Shown here: one piece after another, positions 24,102-31,445 of the stretch
Numbering within the stretch: position 1 is the first letter of the stretch
Layout of the letters: each line of letters opens with the position of its first letter
NCBI RefSeq assembly: GCF_003994415.1
Contig: NZ_CP034689.1
Location: 3,100,001 to 3,164,000 of the forward strand
Origin: Achromobacter spanius
GTDB lineage: Bacteria; Pseudomonadota; Gammaproteobacteria; Burkholderiales; Burkholderiaceae_B
Direction: 5' to 3'
Length of the DNA: 64,000 nt
Position numbers and translations under genes: made by a program
The notes under the pieces: generated by a model
The model's input: only the letters and a program-made list of their open reading frames with translations
What the model was told of the DNA's origin: nothing
The model's database searches: none

Positions 24102-25259
24102 ATGAATCGTCCGCCCGTTGACGCCGCTTGCCATCCGCCTGAGTTACCGGCCCTGCATGCGCAAGCGTTCCCCATGCTGAGCCCCGAGCAGATCCGCCTG
24201 GCCGCGCCTTACGGCGAGGAAGTGCGGGTGTCGGCCGGCACCGTGCTCTTGCAAAGCGGCGGCGCGGAGGCCGCCTTCTACATCGTGCTGGACGGGTACG
24301 TCGAAGTACTGGAAGACGAACCCGACGGCGGCCAGCACAGCCTGTTGATGCATCGCGACGGCGAATTCACCGGCAGCCTGGACCTGTTCACCGACCGCCC
24401 CAACTCGGTGAGCGCACGCGCCGATTCCGACAGCCGGCTGCTGCGCCTGTCGCGCGCGGGGCTGACCCAATTGCTGCTGGCCGAGCCGTTGCTGGCAGAC
24501 ATCGTGCTGCGCGCCTTCATGCTGCGCCGCATCGGGTATTTGCGGCGCCGGCCCTATGGCGGCGCCATTTCGCGTGGCGGCGCTGTTTCACGGTCGGGAG
24601 CGGCGGCGGGGCAGGTCGACCCGGTGCTGGACCTGGCCGTGATAGGCGGCGGGCCGGCGGGCTTGGCGGCGGCGGCTTATGCCGCCTCGGAAGGCTTGCA
24701 CACCTTGCTGGTGGGCGGCTCTTTATGCGAATCCGGGCCGTCGGGCGCCGCTGCGTCGGGCGCCGCTGCGTCGGGCTTTAACACGCCGGGCAAGCAGGCC
24801 TTGCCCGGCTTTCCCGGCACCATCACGGGCTTGTGCGACGGCGGTCTGCTGCGCCGCGCCGAAACGCAAAGCCGCCGCTTCGGCTCGCGTGTAATGCCCG
24901 TGCGCCTGGCCACGGCTTTTGACAGCACCTGTTACCCATATCGCGTGTGGCTCGATGACGGCCAGATGATCGAGGCGCGCAGCTTGATCGTGGCGACCGG
25001 GCGGGTGGCAGATGGCACTGGCGAGGGCAACACCGCCTGGTTGGACGGCTGCCTGGACACCGATGACCTGGGCTGCATCCTGACGGGCCGGGCGGCAGCC
25101 GGGTCCATGCAGGCGCGCGCGTATGAAAGCTCGCAGCCCGGCGTGTTCGCGGTGGGCGCGGTGCGTGCAGGATCCGTCAAGCACGTGCTTGCCTGCATCG
25201 CCGAGGGCGCGGCGGCGGTGCGTGTGGTGCACCGCTTCCTGGACGCCTCGGCTCACTAG
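24102..25259 (+). CDS. Cyclic-nucleotide-binding domain fused to a truncated thioredoxin-reductase-like flavoprotein
   Basis: 385 residues. The N-terminal cNMP-binding-type beta-roll (about 20-145: AGTVLLQSGGAEAAFYIVLDGYVEVLED, GEFTGSLDLFTDRPNSVSARADSD) is joined to an FAD-binding Rossmann start (GGGPAG at 182-187). The first FAD half ends with SLIVATG near residue 299. The second half (WLDGCLDTDDLGCILTG...GVFAVGAVRAGSVKH, from about 312) follows almost at once. The NAD(P)H-binding domain of about 115-120 residues that normally separates the two halves is missing, there is no CxxC, and the usual GD of GVFAVGD is GA. A GAAASG duplication interrupts the flavin region. It may be a redox-inactive sensor or a decaying gene. 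The frame is intact. Confidence 0.8.
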   Translation: MNRPPVDAACHPPELPALHAQAFPMLSPEQIRLAAPYGEEVRVSAGTVLLQSGGAEAAFYIVLDGYVEVLEDEPDGGQHSLLMHRDGEFTGSLDLFTDRPNSVSARADSDSRLLRLSRAGLTQLLLAEPLLADIVLRAFMLRRIGYLRRRPYGGAISRGGAVSRSGAAAGQVDPVLDLAVIGGGPAGLAAAAYAASEGLHTLLVGGSLCESGPSGAAASGAAASGFNTPGKQALPGFPGTITGLCDGGLLRRAETQSRRFGSRVMPVRLATAFDSTCYPYRVWLDDGQMIEARSLIVATGRVADGTGEGNTAWLDGCLDTDDLGCILTGRAAAGSMQARAYESSQPGVFAVGAVRAGSVKHVLACIAEGAAAVRVVHRFLDASAH

Positions 25260-25287
25260 TCTGCTGCGCAACTCGTCCGCCGCCTCG

Positions 25288-26919
25288 CTAGCTCGGGCCG
25301 CTGTCCCGCTTGGCCTGGCGCAAGTCCAGCGCCAGGAAATGGTGCACCGCGGGTTTTTCCGGCCCGATATGAAAGCGCTGCGCTTCGCCTTGCAGGTCGG
25401 CATCGGCGTGCGACACGCGCTGGTGCTGGCGCAAGTGCTCGGCCCAGGACTCCACCAGAAACCATTCCTGCACGCGCTCGGGCTCGCCCGTGTGTTCGGC
25501 CACGCCCCAGGCGTAGGCGCCGTCGCGCCGACGCTCTTCGGCCACCGCCTTGAGCGCCTGCAGGAACGCGGGGCGGTCCTGCACACGGATGCGGTATTCG
25601 ATCTGCACCATGACCGGGCCGCGATCATGTTCAATGGGCGCGTCCAGCAGCGGCTCGGGCCAGTGGTTGGACGGATCCAGATTGGCCTCGCCCTGCGGCA
25701 GGCGCAGGCGATGCAGCACCAGGCCCGCCACCAGCAAGCCCACGGCGCCGGCCAGCAGGGTGCCGGGCACCCCGATTTCCTGCGCCAGCAAACCCCAGCC
25801 CAGGCTGCCCGCCGCCATTGCGCCGTTGAACACCATCAAGTAGATGGCCAGACCACGGCCACGCACCCAGTTCGGCAGGATGGCTTGCGCCACACCGTTG
25901 AAGGTGGTCAGCGCCACGATCCAGCCCATGCCCAACAGCAGCAACAGCAAGACGGCGGCCCATTGTGGCGGCGCGAAGGACAGTGCCGCCATCACCACGG
26001 CAGCGGCCACGGCGGCGGCCAGCACCAGGCCGTCGGCGTTCAGGCGCTGGCGTAGCTTGGGAAGCACTACCGCGCCCAGAATCGCGCCCACGCCCACGGC
26101 GCCCAGCAACACGCCATAAAAGCCCGCGCCACCGCCCAGCATGCGGCGCGCCACCAATGGCAACAGGGCCCAGACCGAACTGGCGAAAATGAAGAACACC
26201 GCCGCGCGCAACAGCACCACATGCAGCTCGCGGCTGGCGCGGGCGTAGCGCACGCCGGCACGGAAGGCGCCGAAGAACTGCTCGGACAAGCCATCGTCCA
26301 CTTTCTTGGGGCGCTTCCACCAGATCAGCGCCGCGATCACGAACACATAGCTCAGCACGTCCGCGCCATAGGCAGCGGCCGCACCAAACGCGGCCAGCAG
26401 CAGGCCGCCCACGGCAGGCCCCAAGGCGCGCGCGATATTCACGCCCAACGAATTCAGGCCCACGGCGGTTTTCAGTTCGGCCTTGGGCACCAGTTCAGGC
26501 ACGATGGCCTGCCAGGTCGGCCCCATCAACGCCGTGCCCACACCGCCCAGGAAGGTCAGCGCGATCAGTGTTTCGACGGTCAGCGTGTTGGTCTTGGCCA
26601 TGACCAGTAGCGTGAGGCTGACGCAGCCCAGCAGCACCTGGATGGCGATCAGGAAACGCCGCCGGTCCAGGATGTCGGACAGCACGCCCGCCGGAATGGC
26701 CAACAGGAATACCGGCAAGGTGGCCGCCGTTTGCATCATGGCCACGGCGGCCGGGTTGCTGGACAGGTCGGTCACAAGCCAGGCACTGGCCACGTCTCGC
26801 ATGAAGCTGCCGATATTGCCCAGGATGGTGGCGCCCCACAGCACGGCGAACAGCGTGTGCTTCAAGGGCGCCATGCCGCCCACGGCGGCGGGCGGGGTGT
26901 TGCGGTCAGGTCCGGCCAT
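25288..26919 (-). CDS. MFS exporter (EntS/MFS_3 type) with C-terminal dimeric alpha-beta-barrel-like extension
   Basis: 543 residues. About 12 membrane helices occupy residues 15-410, with MFS motifs such as IPAGVLSDILDRRRFL (motif A) and TFLGGVGTALMGPTWQAIVPELVP typical of the enterobactin-exporter branch. The last 120 residues are soluble: MVQIEYRIRVQDRPAFLQALKAVAEERRRDGAYAWGV...EWFLVESWAEHLRQHQRVSHAD, which resembles an antibiotic-biosynthesis-monooxygenase fold. The gene overlaps the DoxX gene by 14 bases and ends the operon that starts with the isochorismatase-like gene. The substrate is unknown. Confidence 0.88.
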   Translation of the reverse strand: MAGPDRNTPPAAVGGMAPLKHTLFAVLWGATILGNIGSFMRDVASAWLVTDLSSNPAAVAMMQTAATLPVFLLAIPAGVLSDILDRRRFLIAIQVLLGCVSLTLLVMAKTNTLTVETLIALTFLGGVGTALMGPTWQAIVPELVPKAELKTAVGLNSLGVNIARALGPAVGGLLLAAFGAAAAYGADVLSYVFVIAALIWWKRPKKVDDGLSEQFFGAFRAGVRYARASRELHVVLLRAAVFFIFASSVWALLPLVARRMLGGGAGFYGVLLGAVGVGAILGAVVLPKLRQRLNADGLVLAAAVAAAVVMAALSFAPPQWAAVLLLLLLGMGWIVALTTFNGVAQAILPNWVRGRGLAIYLMVFNGAMAAGSLGWGLLAQEIGVPGTLLAGAVGLLVAGLVLHRLRLPQGEANLDPSNHWPEPLLDAPIEHDRGPVMVQIEYRIRVQDRPAFLQALKAVAEERRRDGAYAWGVAEHTGEPERVQEWFLVESWAEHLRQHQRVSHADADLQGEAQRFHIGPEKPAVHHFLALDLRQAKRDSGPS

Positions 26920-27346
26920 GCAGGCGCTCCGTCAAATCATGCCAGGCGACCAGGACGAATGCCCCGGCCAGCCCCAAGTGTTCATAGAACGCGTTCATTG
27001 CCATGAAGCGCGCGTCGGCGGGCGCTTCCCAATAGCGGTTGGCCATCAGTGCCGCCACCGCGGTAAAGAGCGCCAGCGCCAACGCGCCCAGCCAGCGCAG
27101 GCGTCCGGACAGAATCAGTGCACTGGCGCCGAGTTCCAGTGCAATGACCGCGCTGGCCGTGAGCGCGGTGGGATGCAGGCCGAAATGCGCCATCTCGGCT
27201 TGCGCGCCCGCGAAGTCCAGCAGCTTGACCAGCCCGCCCTGGATATACGCGCCGCATAGCGCCAGCAGAGCCAGCCAGCGCACCGTTTTCGAGAGCAGCG
27301 GACGGCGCAACGCAGGCGGGTGCGCCATGGAAGGGCGCAAGCTCAT
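26906..27346 (-). CDS. DoxX-family inner-membrane protein
   Basis: 146 residues with four predicted membrane helices (TVRWLALLALCGAYIQGG; ALTASAVIALELGASALIL; WLGALALALFTAVAALMAN; HLGLAGAFVLVAWHDL). The AYIQGGLVKLLDF and ARFMAMNAFYEHLGL stretches are typical of DoxX-like proteins. The start at 27346 overlaps the amidohydrolase stop. DoxX proteins are linked to redox or quinone processes, but the role here is unknown. Confidence 0.82.
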   Translation of the reverse strand: MSLRPSMAHPPALRRPLLSKTVRWLALLALCGAYIQGGLVKLLDFAGAQAEMAHFGLHPTALTASAVIALELGASALILSGRLRWLGALALALFTAVAALMANRYWEAPADARFMAMNAFYEHLGLAGAFVLVAWHDLTERLHGRT

Positions 27347-29232
27347 ACCGCCCAGCACGCGCAGCCCAGCGCGCCCCAGAAGCCCTTCAGGTCGGACACG
27401 GGCAGCTTGCTGGCCCAGGCGCCGGCGTGCTGGTGACCGTGCACGTTGCAGTCGTTCAGGCAGGCGCAGGCGGCGGCCGCTTCGCGCAGCGTGGTTTGCA
27501 AGGGCTTGCCTTCGCTGTCGCTCCAGGCGCCATAGCCACCGAACAAGCGCGTGGGCGACCAATCCGGCATGGCGGGCGGCGGGGCGGCGTCATCATGGGC
27601 CGAGAATTCGCCCGCGCCCCAGACCACCTTGCCGCCCACCACCGTCAGCAGGCTGCTGGTGTCGGCAATGTCGGATTCCGGGCATGCAAAGAAGTCGCGG
27701 TCGGGCACCACCAGGTCAGCCAGTTGGCCGACCGCGATGCGGCCTTTCTTGCCCTGTTCGTTCGAGAACCAGGTGACGTTCTCGGTCCACATGCGCAGGG
27801 CGGCATCGCGGTCCAGGCAACTGCGTTGCGGCGTCAGGCGCAGGCCGCCGACCGTCTTGCCGGTGATCAGCCACGACAGCGATACCCAGGGGTTGTAGGA
27901 CGCCACGCGCGTGGCGTCGGTGCCGGCCGACACATTGACGCCTTTTTCCAGCATGCGCTTGACCGGTGGGGTGGCTTCGGCCGCGCCCGCGCCATAGCGT
28001 TCGACGAAGTATTCGCCCTGGTACGCCATGCGGTGCTGCACGGCCACGCCGCCGCCCAGCGCGGCGATGCGGTCGATGGATTTCTCGGAAATCGTTTCGG
28101 CGTGGTCGAAGAACCAGTTCAGGCCGGCCAGCGGCACGTCCTGGTTGACGCGTTCAAACACGTCTAGCGAGCGGCTGATGGTTTCGTCATAGGTGGCGTG
28201 CATGCGCCAGGGCCAGCGGTTCTGCGCCAGGATACGCACCACTTCTTCCAGCTCGCCTTCCATCTCGGGCCCCATCTCGGGACGCGGCTGGCGGAAGTCT
28301 TCGAAGTCGGCCGCCGAGAACACCAGCATTTCACCCGCGCCGTTGTGGCGGAAATAGTCGGTGCCTTGCTTGTATTGCGACGTGGCGGTCCAGTTTAGGA
28401 AGTCTTCCTTTTCCTGCTTGGGCTTTTGCGTGAACAGGTTGTAGGCCAGTCGGATGGTCAGCTGATTGGCGTCGGCCAATTGCTGGATGACCTGATAGTC
28501 CTCGGGGTAGTTTTGAAAACCGCCGCCCGCGTCAATGGCGCCGGTGACGCCCAGGCGGTTCAGTTCGCGCATGAAGTGACGCGTGGAATTCACCTGGTAT
28601 TCCAGCGGCAGCTTCGGCCCCTTGGCCAAGGTGGCGTACAGGATCGACGCATTGGGCTTGGCCAGCAGCAGGCCGGTGGGGTTGCCGGCCGAATCGCGCA
28701 CGATTTCCCCGCCGGGCGGGGCGGGCGTGGTCTTGTCGTAGCCCACGGCGCGCAAGGCGGCGGCGTTGAGCAGGGCGCGGTCGTACAGGTGCAGGATGAA
28801 CACGGGCGTATCGGGCGCCACGGCGTTCAGTTCTTCGATGGTGGGCAGGCGCTTTTCGGCAAACTGGTGCTCGGTAAAGCCGCCCACCACGCGCACCCAC
28901 TGCGGGGCGGGGGTGATGGCGACCTGGCGGCGCAGCATGGCCATGGCGTCGGCCAGGCTGCGCACGCCGTCCCAGCGCAATTCCATGTTGTAGTTCAGCC
29001 CGCCACGGATGATGTGCAGGTGGTTGTCGATCAGGCCGGGCAGCACGCCACGGCCGTTCAAGGCGATGACCTTGGTGGCGGGGCCGGCCAGCGGCAGGAT
29101 GTCGGCGGCGGCGCCCACGCGGGTGAAGCGGCCGTCGTGGATGGCGACGGCGTCGGCTGTGGGGTTCGCCGGGTCCAGCGTGGTGAAGCGCCCTTGGTGC
29201 AGGATCAGGTCGGGGGCTTGGGTGTCAACCAT
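27343..29232 (-). CDS. Amidohydrolase family 3 protein (YtcJ-like metal-dependent hydrolase)
   Basis: 629 residues. The metal-binding signature is GVLPGLIDNHLH with His71 and His73; further landmarks are the central MHATYDETISRSLDVF, FFDHAETI (metal His region), GVNVSAGTDATRVASYNPW and a C-terminal LADLVVPDRDFF. Family members hydrolyse amides or related bonds. The ATG at 29232 follows GGAGACA. A Cys/His-rich tail (ACACLNDCNVHGHQH) is unusual and could bind metal. It overlaps XapX upstream and DoxX downstream, so the operon acts as a unit. The natural substrate is not evident. Confidence 0.88.
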   Translation of the reverse strand: MVDTQAPDLILHQGRFTTLDPANPTADAVAIHDGRFTRVGAAADILPLAGPATKVIALNGRGVLPGLIDNHLHIIRGGLNYNMELRWDGVRSLADAMAMLRRQVAITPAPQWVRVVGGFTEHQFAEKRLPTIEELNAVAPDTPVFILHLYDRALLNAAALRAVGYDKTTPAPPGGEIVRDSAGNPTGLLLAKPNASILYATLAKGPKLPLEYQVNSTRHFMRELNRLGVTGAIDAGGGFQNYPEDYQVIQQLADANQLTIRLAYNLFTQKPKQEKEDFLNWTATSQYKQGTDYFRHNGAGEMLVFSAADFEDFRQPRPEMGPEMEGELEEVVRILAQNRWPWRMHATYDETISRSLDVFERVNQDVPLAGLNWFFDHAETISEKSIDRIAALGGGVAVQHRMAYQGEYFVERYGAGAAEATPPVKRMLEKGVNVSAGTDATRVASYNPWVSLSWLITGKTVGGLRLTPQRSCLDRDAALRMWTENVTWFSNEQGKKGRIAVGQLADLVVPDRDFFACPESDIADTSSLLTVVGGKVVWGAGEFSAHDDAAPPPAMPDWSPTRLFGGYGAWSDSEGKPLQTTLREAAAACACLNDCNVHGHQHAGAWASKLPVSDLKGFWGALGCACWAV

Positions 29233-29521
29233 GGCGCTTGTCTCCACAGGCTTCGGCGCGTGTTTCAGGGAGGGGTGAAGTCTTGGGGCAGCTAGGCAGT
29301 TCACCGAACATATGCGGCTTGACCTGCTCGTGCAACCACGATGTGCGCGCGGCCGGTTCGGCCAGCATGCGCTTGACCAGCGGGGGAATCTGTTCCCCCG
29401 CCAGGATGCCCAGCAGGCCTACCAGGGCAATCACCGGAGGCGCTGGCGAGCGTACGTTGAACAGCGCATAGATCACGCCGACCAGCAGGCCAAGCGCCAA
29501 CGAAACCAGGTAGACCTTCAT
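29225..29521 (-). CDS. XapX-domain membrane protein
   Basis: 98 residues. The XapX core MKVYLVSLALGLLVGVIYALFNVRSPAPPVIALVGLLGILAGEQI occupies the first half with two membrane helices. The C-terminal half (SWLHEQVKPHMFGELP) is soluble. These proteins occur widely next to isochorismatase- and amidohydrolase-like genes, but the function is unknown. The ATG at 29521 lies 13 bases after the isochorismatase-like stop codon. Confidence 0.85.
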   Translation of the reverse strand: MKVYLVSLALGLLVGVIYALFNVRSPAPPVIALVGLLGILAGEQIPPLVKRMLAEPAARTSWLHEQVKPHMFGELPSCPKTSPLPETRAEACGDKRHG

Positions 29522-29534
29522 GGGCGGGCTCCTA

Positions 29535-30188
29535 TCAGCCTTCGTGGGCGTTGAACATGGACTTGGCGTAGATGATGCCCAGGCCATAGGCGCCGCCGAA
29601 CTGCTTGGCGATGCCGGTGGTCATGTCGTAGGTGTCGGTGCGGGCCCAGTCGCGCTGCATTTCCAGCAGGTACTGCAAGGCGGTGATCGGCTGGCCGCCG
29701 GCTTGCACGATGCGCTCGACGGCGCGGTTATGGGCTTCCAGCGACACGTCGCCGCAAGCGTCGGTGATGACATACACCTCAAAGCCCTGGTCCAGCGCCG
29801 ACAGGGCCGGGCCGACGATGCACACGCTGGTCCACAGGCCGGCCAGCACAATTCGCTTCTTGCCGATTTCATTGACCTGCTTGATGACGGCTTCGTCTTC
29901 CCAGGTGTTCATGGACGTGCGGTCCAGCAGCGCCTGGCCGGGGAACGGGGCGGTGACTTCGGTGAACATCGGGCCGGAAAAGCTCTTTTCGGCAACCGTG
30001 GTCAGGATGGTGGACGCGCCGAAACCGGCGGCGGCGTGGGCGACCAAGCCGGCGTTGTTGCGCAGCGTGATGGCATCGATGGAGTGGGTGGCGAACGCCA
30101 TCTGCGACTGGAAGTCGATCATGATGAGCGTGTGGTCCTTGGGGGACAGCAGCTTGGCGCCGGGCTTGGCGTAGGCGGTGACGGACAT
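29535..30188 (-). CDS. Isochorismatase-like cysteine hydrolase (YcaC type)
   Basis: 217 residues. The catalytic Asp25 (LIMIDFQSQM) and nucleophile Cys123 (LAGLWTSVCIVGPAL) of the isochorismatase-like fold are present, together with the conserved RTSMNTWEDE segment. AAGGAG precedes the ATG at 30188. YcaC-type members are amide/imide hydrolases of mostly unknown substrate. It is the first gene of the minus-strand operon with XapX, amidohydrolase, DoxX and MFS genes, which suggests breakdown and export or detoxification of an amide compound. Confidence 0.88.
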   Translation of the reverse strand: MSVTAYAKPGAKLLSPKDHTLIMIDFQSQMAFATHSIDAITLRNNAGLVAHAAAGFGASTILTTVAEKSFSGPMFTEVTAPFPGQALLDRTSMNTWEDEAVIKQVNEIGKKRIVLAGLWTSVCIVGPALSALDQGFEVYVITDACGDVSLEAHNRAVERIVQAGGQPITALQYLLEMQRDWARTDTYDMTTGIAKQFGGAYGLGIIYAKSMFNAHEG

Positions 30189-30347
30189 GGGGGCTCCTTG
30201 GGATGCCGTGGGTGGAAATCCGAACATTCCGAGAAATTCCGGAAGACGCCCGCACTGTGCCTGTCCCTGCTATCGGTGTATTGAACGATTGTCAGCCGCT
30301 TTGAAGAATGGGATGGTGGCCGCCGGGCAGCGGACGGGTCGGCAGAT

Positions 30348-30362
30348 GCGCCCGGCATGTGC
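30348..30362. promoter_or_regulatory. Second, degenerate NtrC-type site
   Basis: GCGCCCGGCATGTGC matches GCACC-N5-GGTGC at 8 of 10 defined positions. It is 45 bp, centre to centre, upstream of the perfect site, near four helical turns, as expected for cooperative binding. Confidence 0.45.
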
Positions 30363-30392
30363 CACAACAGGGCATATCCCGACGCATCCGGC

Positions 30393-30407
30393 GCACCGCA
30401 TTGGTGC
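30393..30407. promoter_or_regulatory. NtrC-type enhancer site
   Basis: GCACCGCATTGGTGC is an exact match to the NtrC-binding pattern GCACC-N5-GGTGC, and the dyad extends one further base on each side. Its centre is about 120 bp upstream of the transcription start predicted from the sigma-54 promoter, the usual enhancer distance. Confidence 0.75.
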
Positions 30408-30492
30408 GTCTTGGGCGCCTGAAGGGATACCAGCCGTTACCTAGCGGGGTCGCGTCGCAATGCCGTAACCCGGCGCGCGCAAGCTGGCTGCC

Positions 30493-30508
30493 TGGCACGC
30501 ATGTTGCT
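30493..30508 (+). promoter_or_regulatory. Sigma-54 (RpoN) promoter
   Basis: TGGCACGCATGTTGCT matches the -24/-12 consensus TGGCACG-N4-TTGCW at every defined position, with GG at 30494-30495 and GC at 30506-30507 exactly 10 bases apart. Transcription should start near 30519, giving a 34-base leader before the ATG at 30553. Confidence 0.82.
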
Positions 30509-30552
30509 TGTTTTTCTTGATGGCGTTGCCGAATCGATGTGTGGAGACTTTC

Positions 30553-31350
30553 ATGAAGCATCTCATCAAGCACGTGACCCGCTACCGCTATCCCGCCCCG
30601 GTCAACTACAGCATCCAGACCTTGCGGCTGACGCCCCGGCGCGACGACCATCAGCACGCGCTGCGCTGGCAGATTCAGACGCCGGGCGAGATCCAGCCGC
30701 AGGTGGACGCCTACGGCAACGTGACCCACACCTTGACGCTGCACCGCACCCACAGCGAAATCGAAATCCATGCGGTGGGGCAGGTAGACATCCACCCGTT
30801 GGCCCAAGGCCATGTGGGCGACGAAGACGAACGCCTGCCGGTGTACATCTATGGCGTGCCCACGGCCTTGACGCAGTGCGACGATAGCGTCCGCGATTTT
30901 TGCCGCCGCGTGGTGCCGGGCGGCGTGCATGTGCCGCAAGACGTGCTGACCCTGGCGGGCGCGATCCGCGAACGGGTCGCCTACCAGCCCGGCTTGGGCA
31001 GCGCGCCCATGACAGCCCCCGAAACGCTCGCGGCCCGGCGCGGCGGCAGCCATGACCAAACCCATCTGCTGCTGGCTTGCGTGCGCGCCTTCGGCACGCC
31101 GGCCCGCTTTGTCAGCGGGTATTGGCACGAAGCGGGCGACGACGCGGCCAGCCATGGCTGGGCCGACGTCTGGCTGGCCGGGCACGGCTGGGTCAGTGTG
31201 GACGTCAGCCATGCCACGTTCGCGTCCGACGGCCATTGCCGCCTGGCGGTCGCGCGCGACTACGAATCGGCCTCGCCCGTGCGCTGGCTGCATGGCGTGG
31301 CGGCCACGCTGTCGATGAATGTATCGGTGCAGGTACAGACCAGCCACTGA
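30553..31350 (+). CDS. Transglutaminase-like protein with active-site Cys replaced by Ser
   Basis: 265 residues. The N-terminal bacterial transglutaminase-like domain (MKHLIKHVTRYRYPAPVNYSIQTLRLTPR, about 1-90) is followed by the transglutaminase core. In the core the position of the nucleophile, GxCxD in relatives, reads GGSHDQTHLLL, with Ser166 in place of Cys. The histidine region (ASHGWADVWLAGHGWVSVDVS) and RFVSGYW are kept. It is therefore probably non-hydrolytic, or uses Ser, and may bind substrate or partners. The ATG at 30553 lies in a short leader after the sigma-54 promoter. It is the first gene of a five-gene cluster. Confidence 0.88.
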   Translation: MKHLIKHVTRYRYPAPVNYSIQTLRLTPRRDDHQHALRWQIQTPGEIQPQVDAYGNVTHTLTLHRTHSEIEIHAVGQVDIHPLAQGHVGDEDERLPVYIYGVPTALTQCDDSVRDFCRRVVPGGVHVPQDVLTLAGAIRERVAYQPGLGSAPMTAPETLAARRGGSHDQTHLLLACVRAFGTPARFVSGYWHEAGDDAASHGWADVWLAGHGWVSVDVSHATFASDGHCRLAVARDYESASPVRWLHGVAATLSMNVSVQVQTSH

Positions 31351-31445
31351 GGATTGGCGTACCCTGCACGAATGGCGTGACATTCCGCAAGCAAGGCGTG
31401 ACCCCCCCCAAGAATTTCGGCAGTACAGTCGATCCGGAGAAGGCT

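Larger units (their letters stand above)
30189..30552. other. Divergent promoter region (isochorismatase operon / peptide-modification cluster)
   Basis: 364 bases without a gene. The half nearer the plus-strand cluster carries a sigma-54 promoter and two NtrC-type sites (listed separately). The half nearer the isochorismatase-like gene must hold that operon's promoter, but I see no clear sigma-70 elements. Confidence 0.7.
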
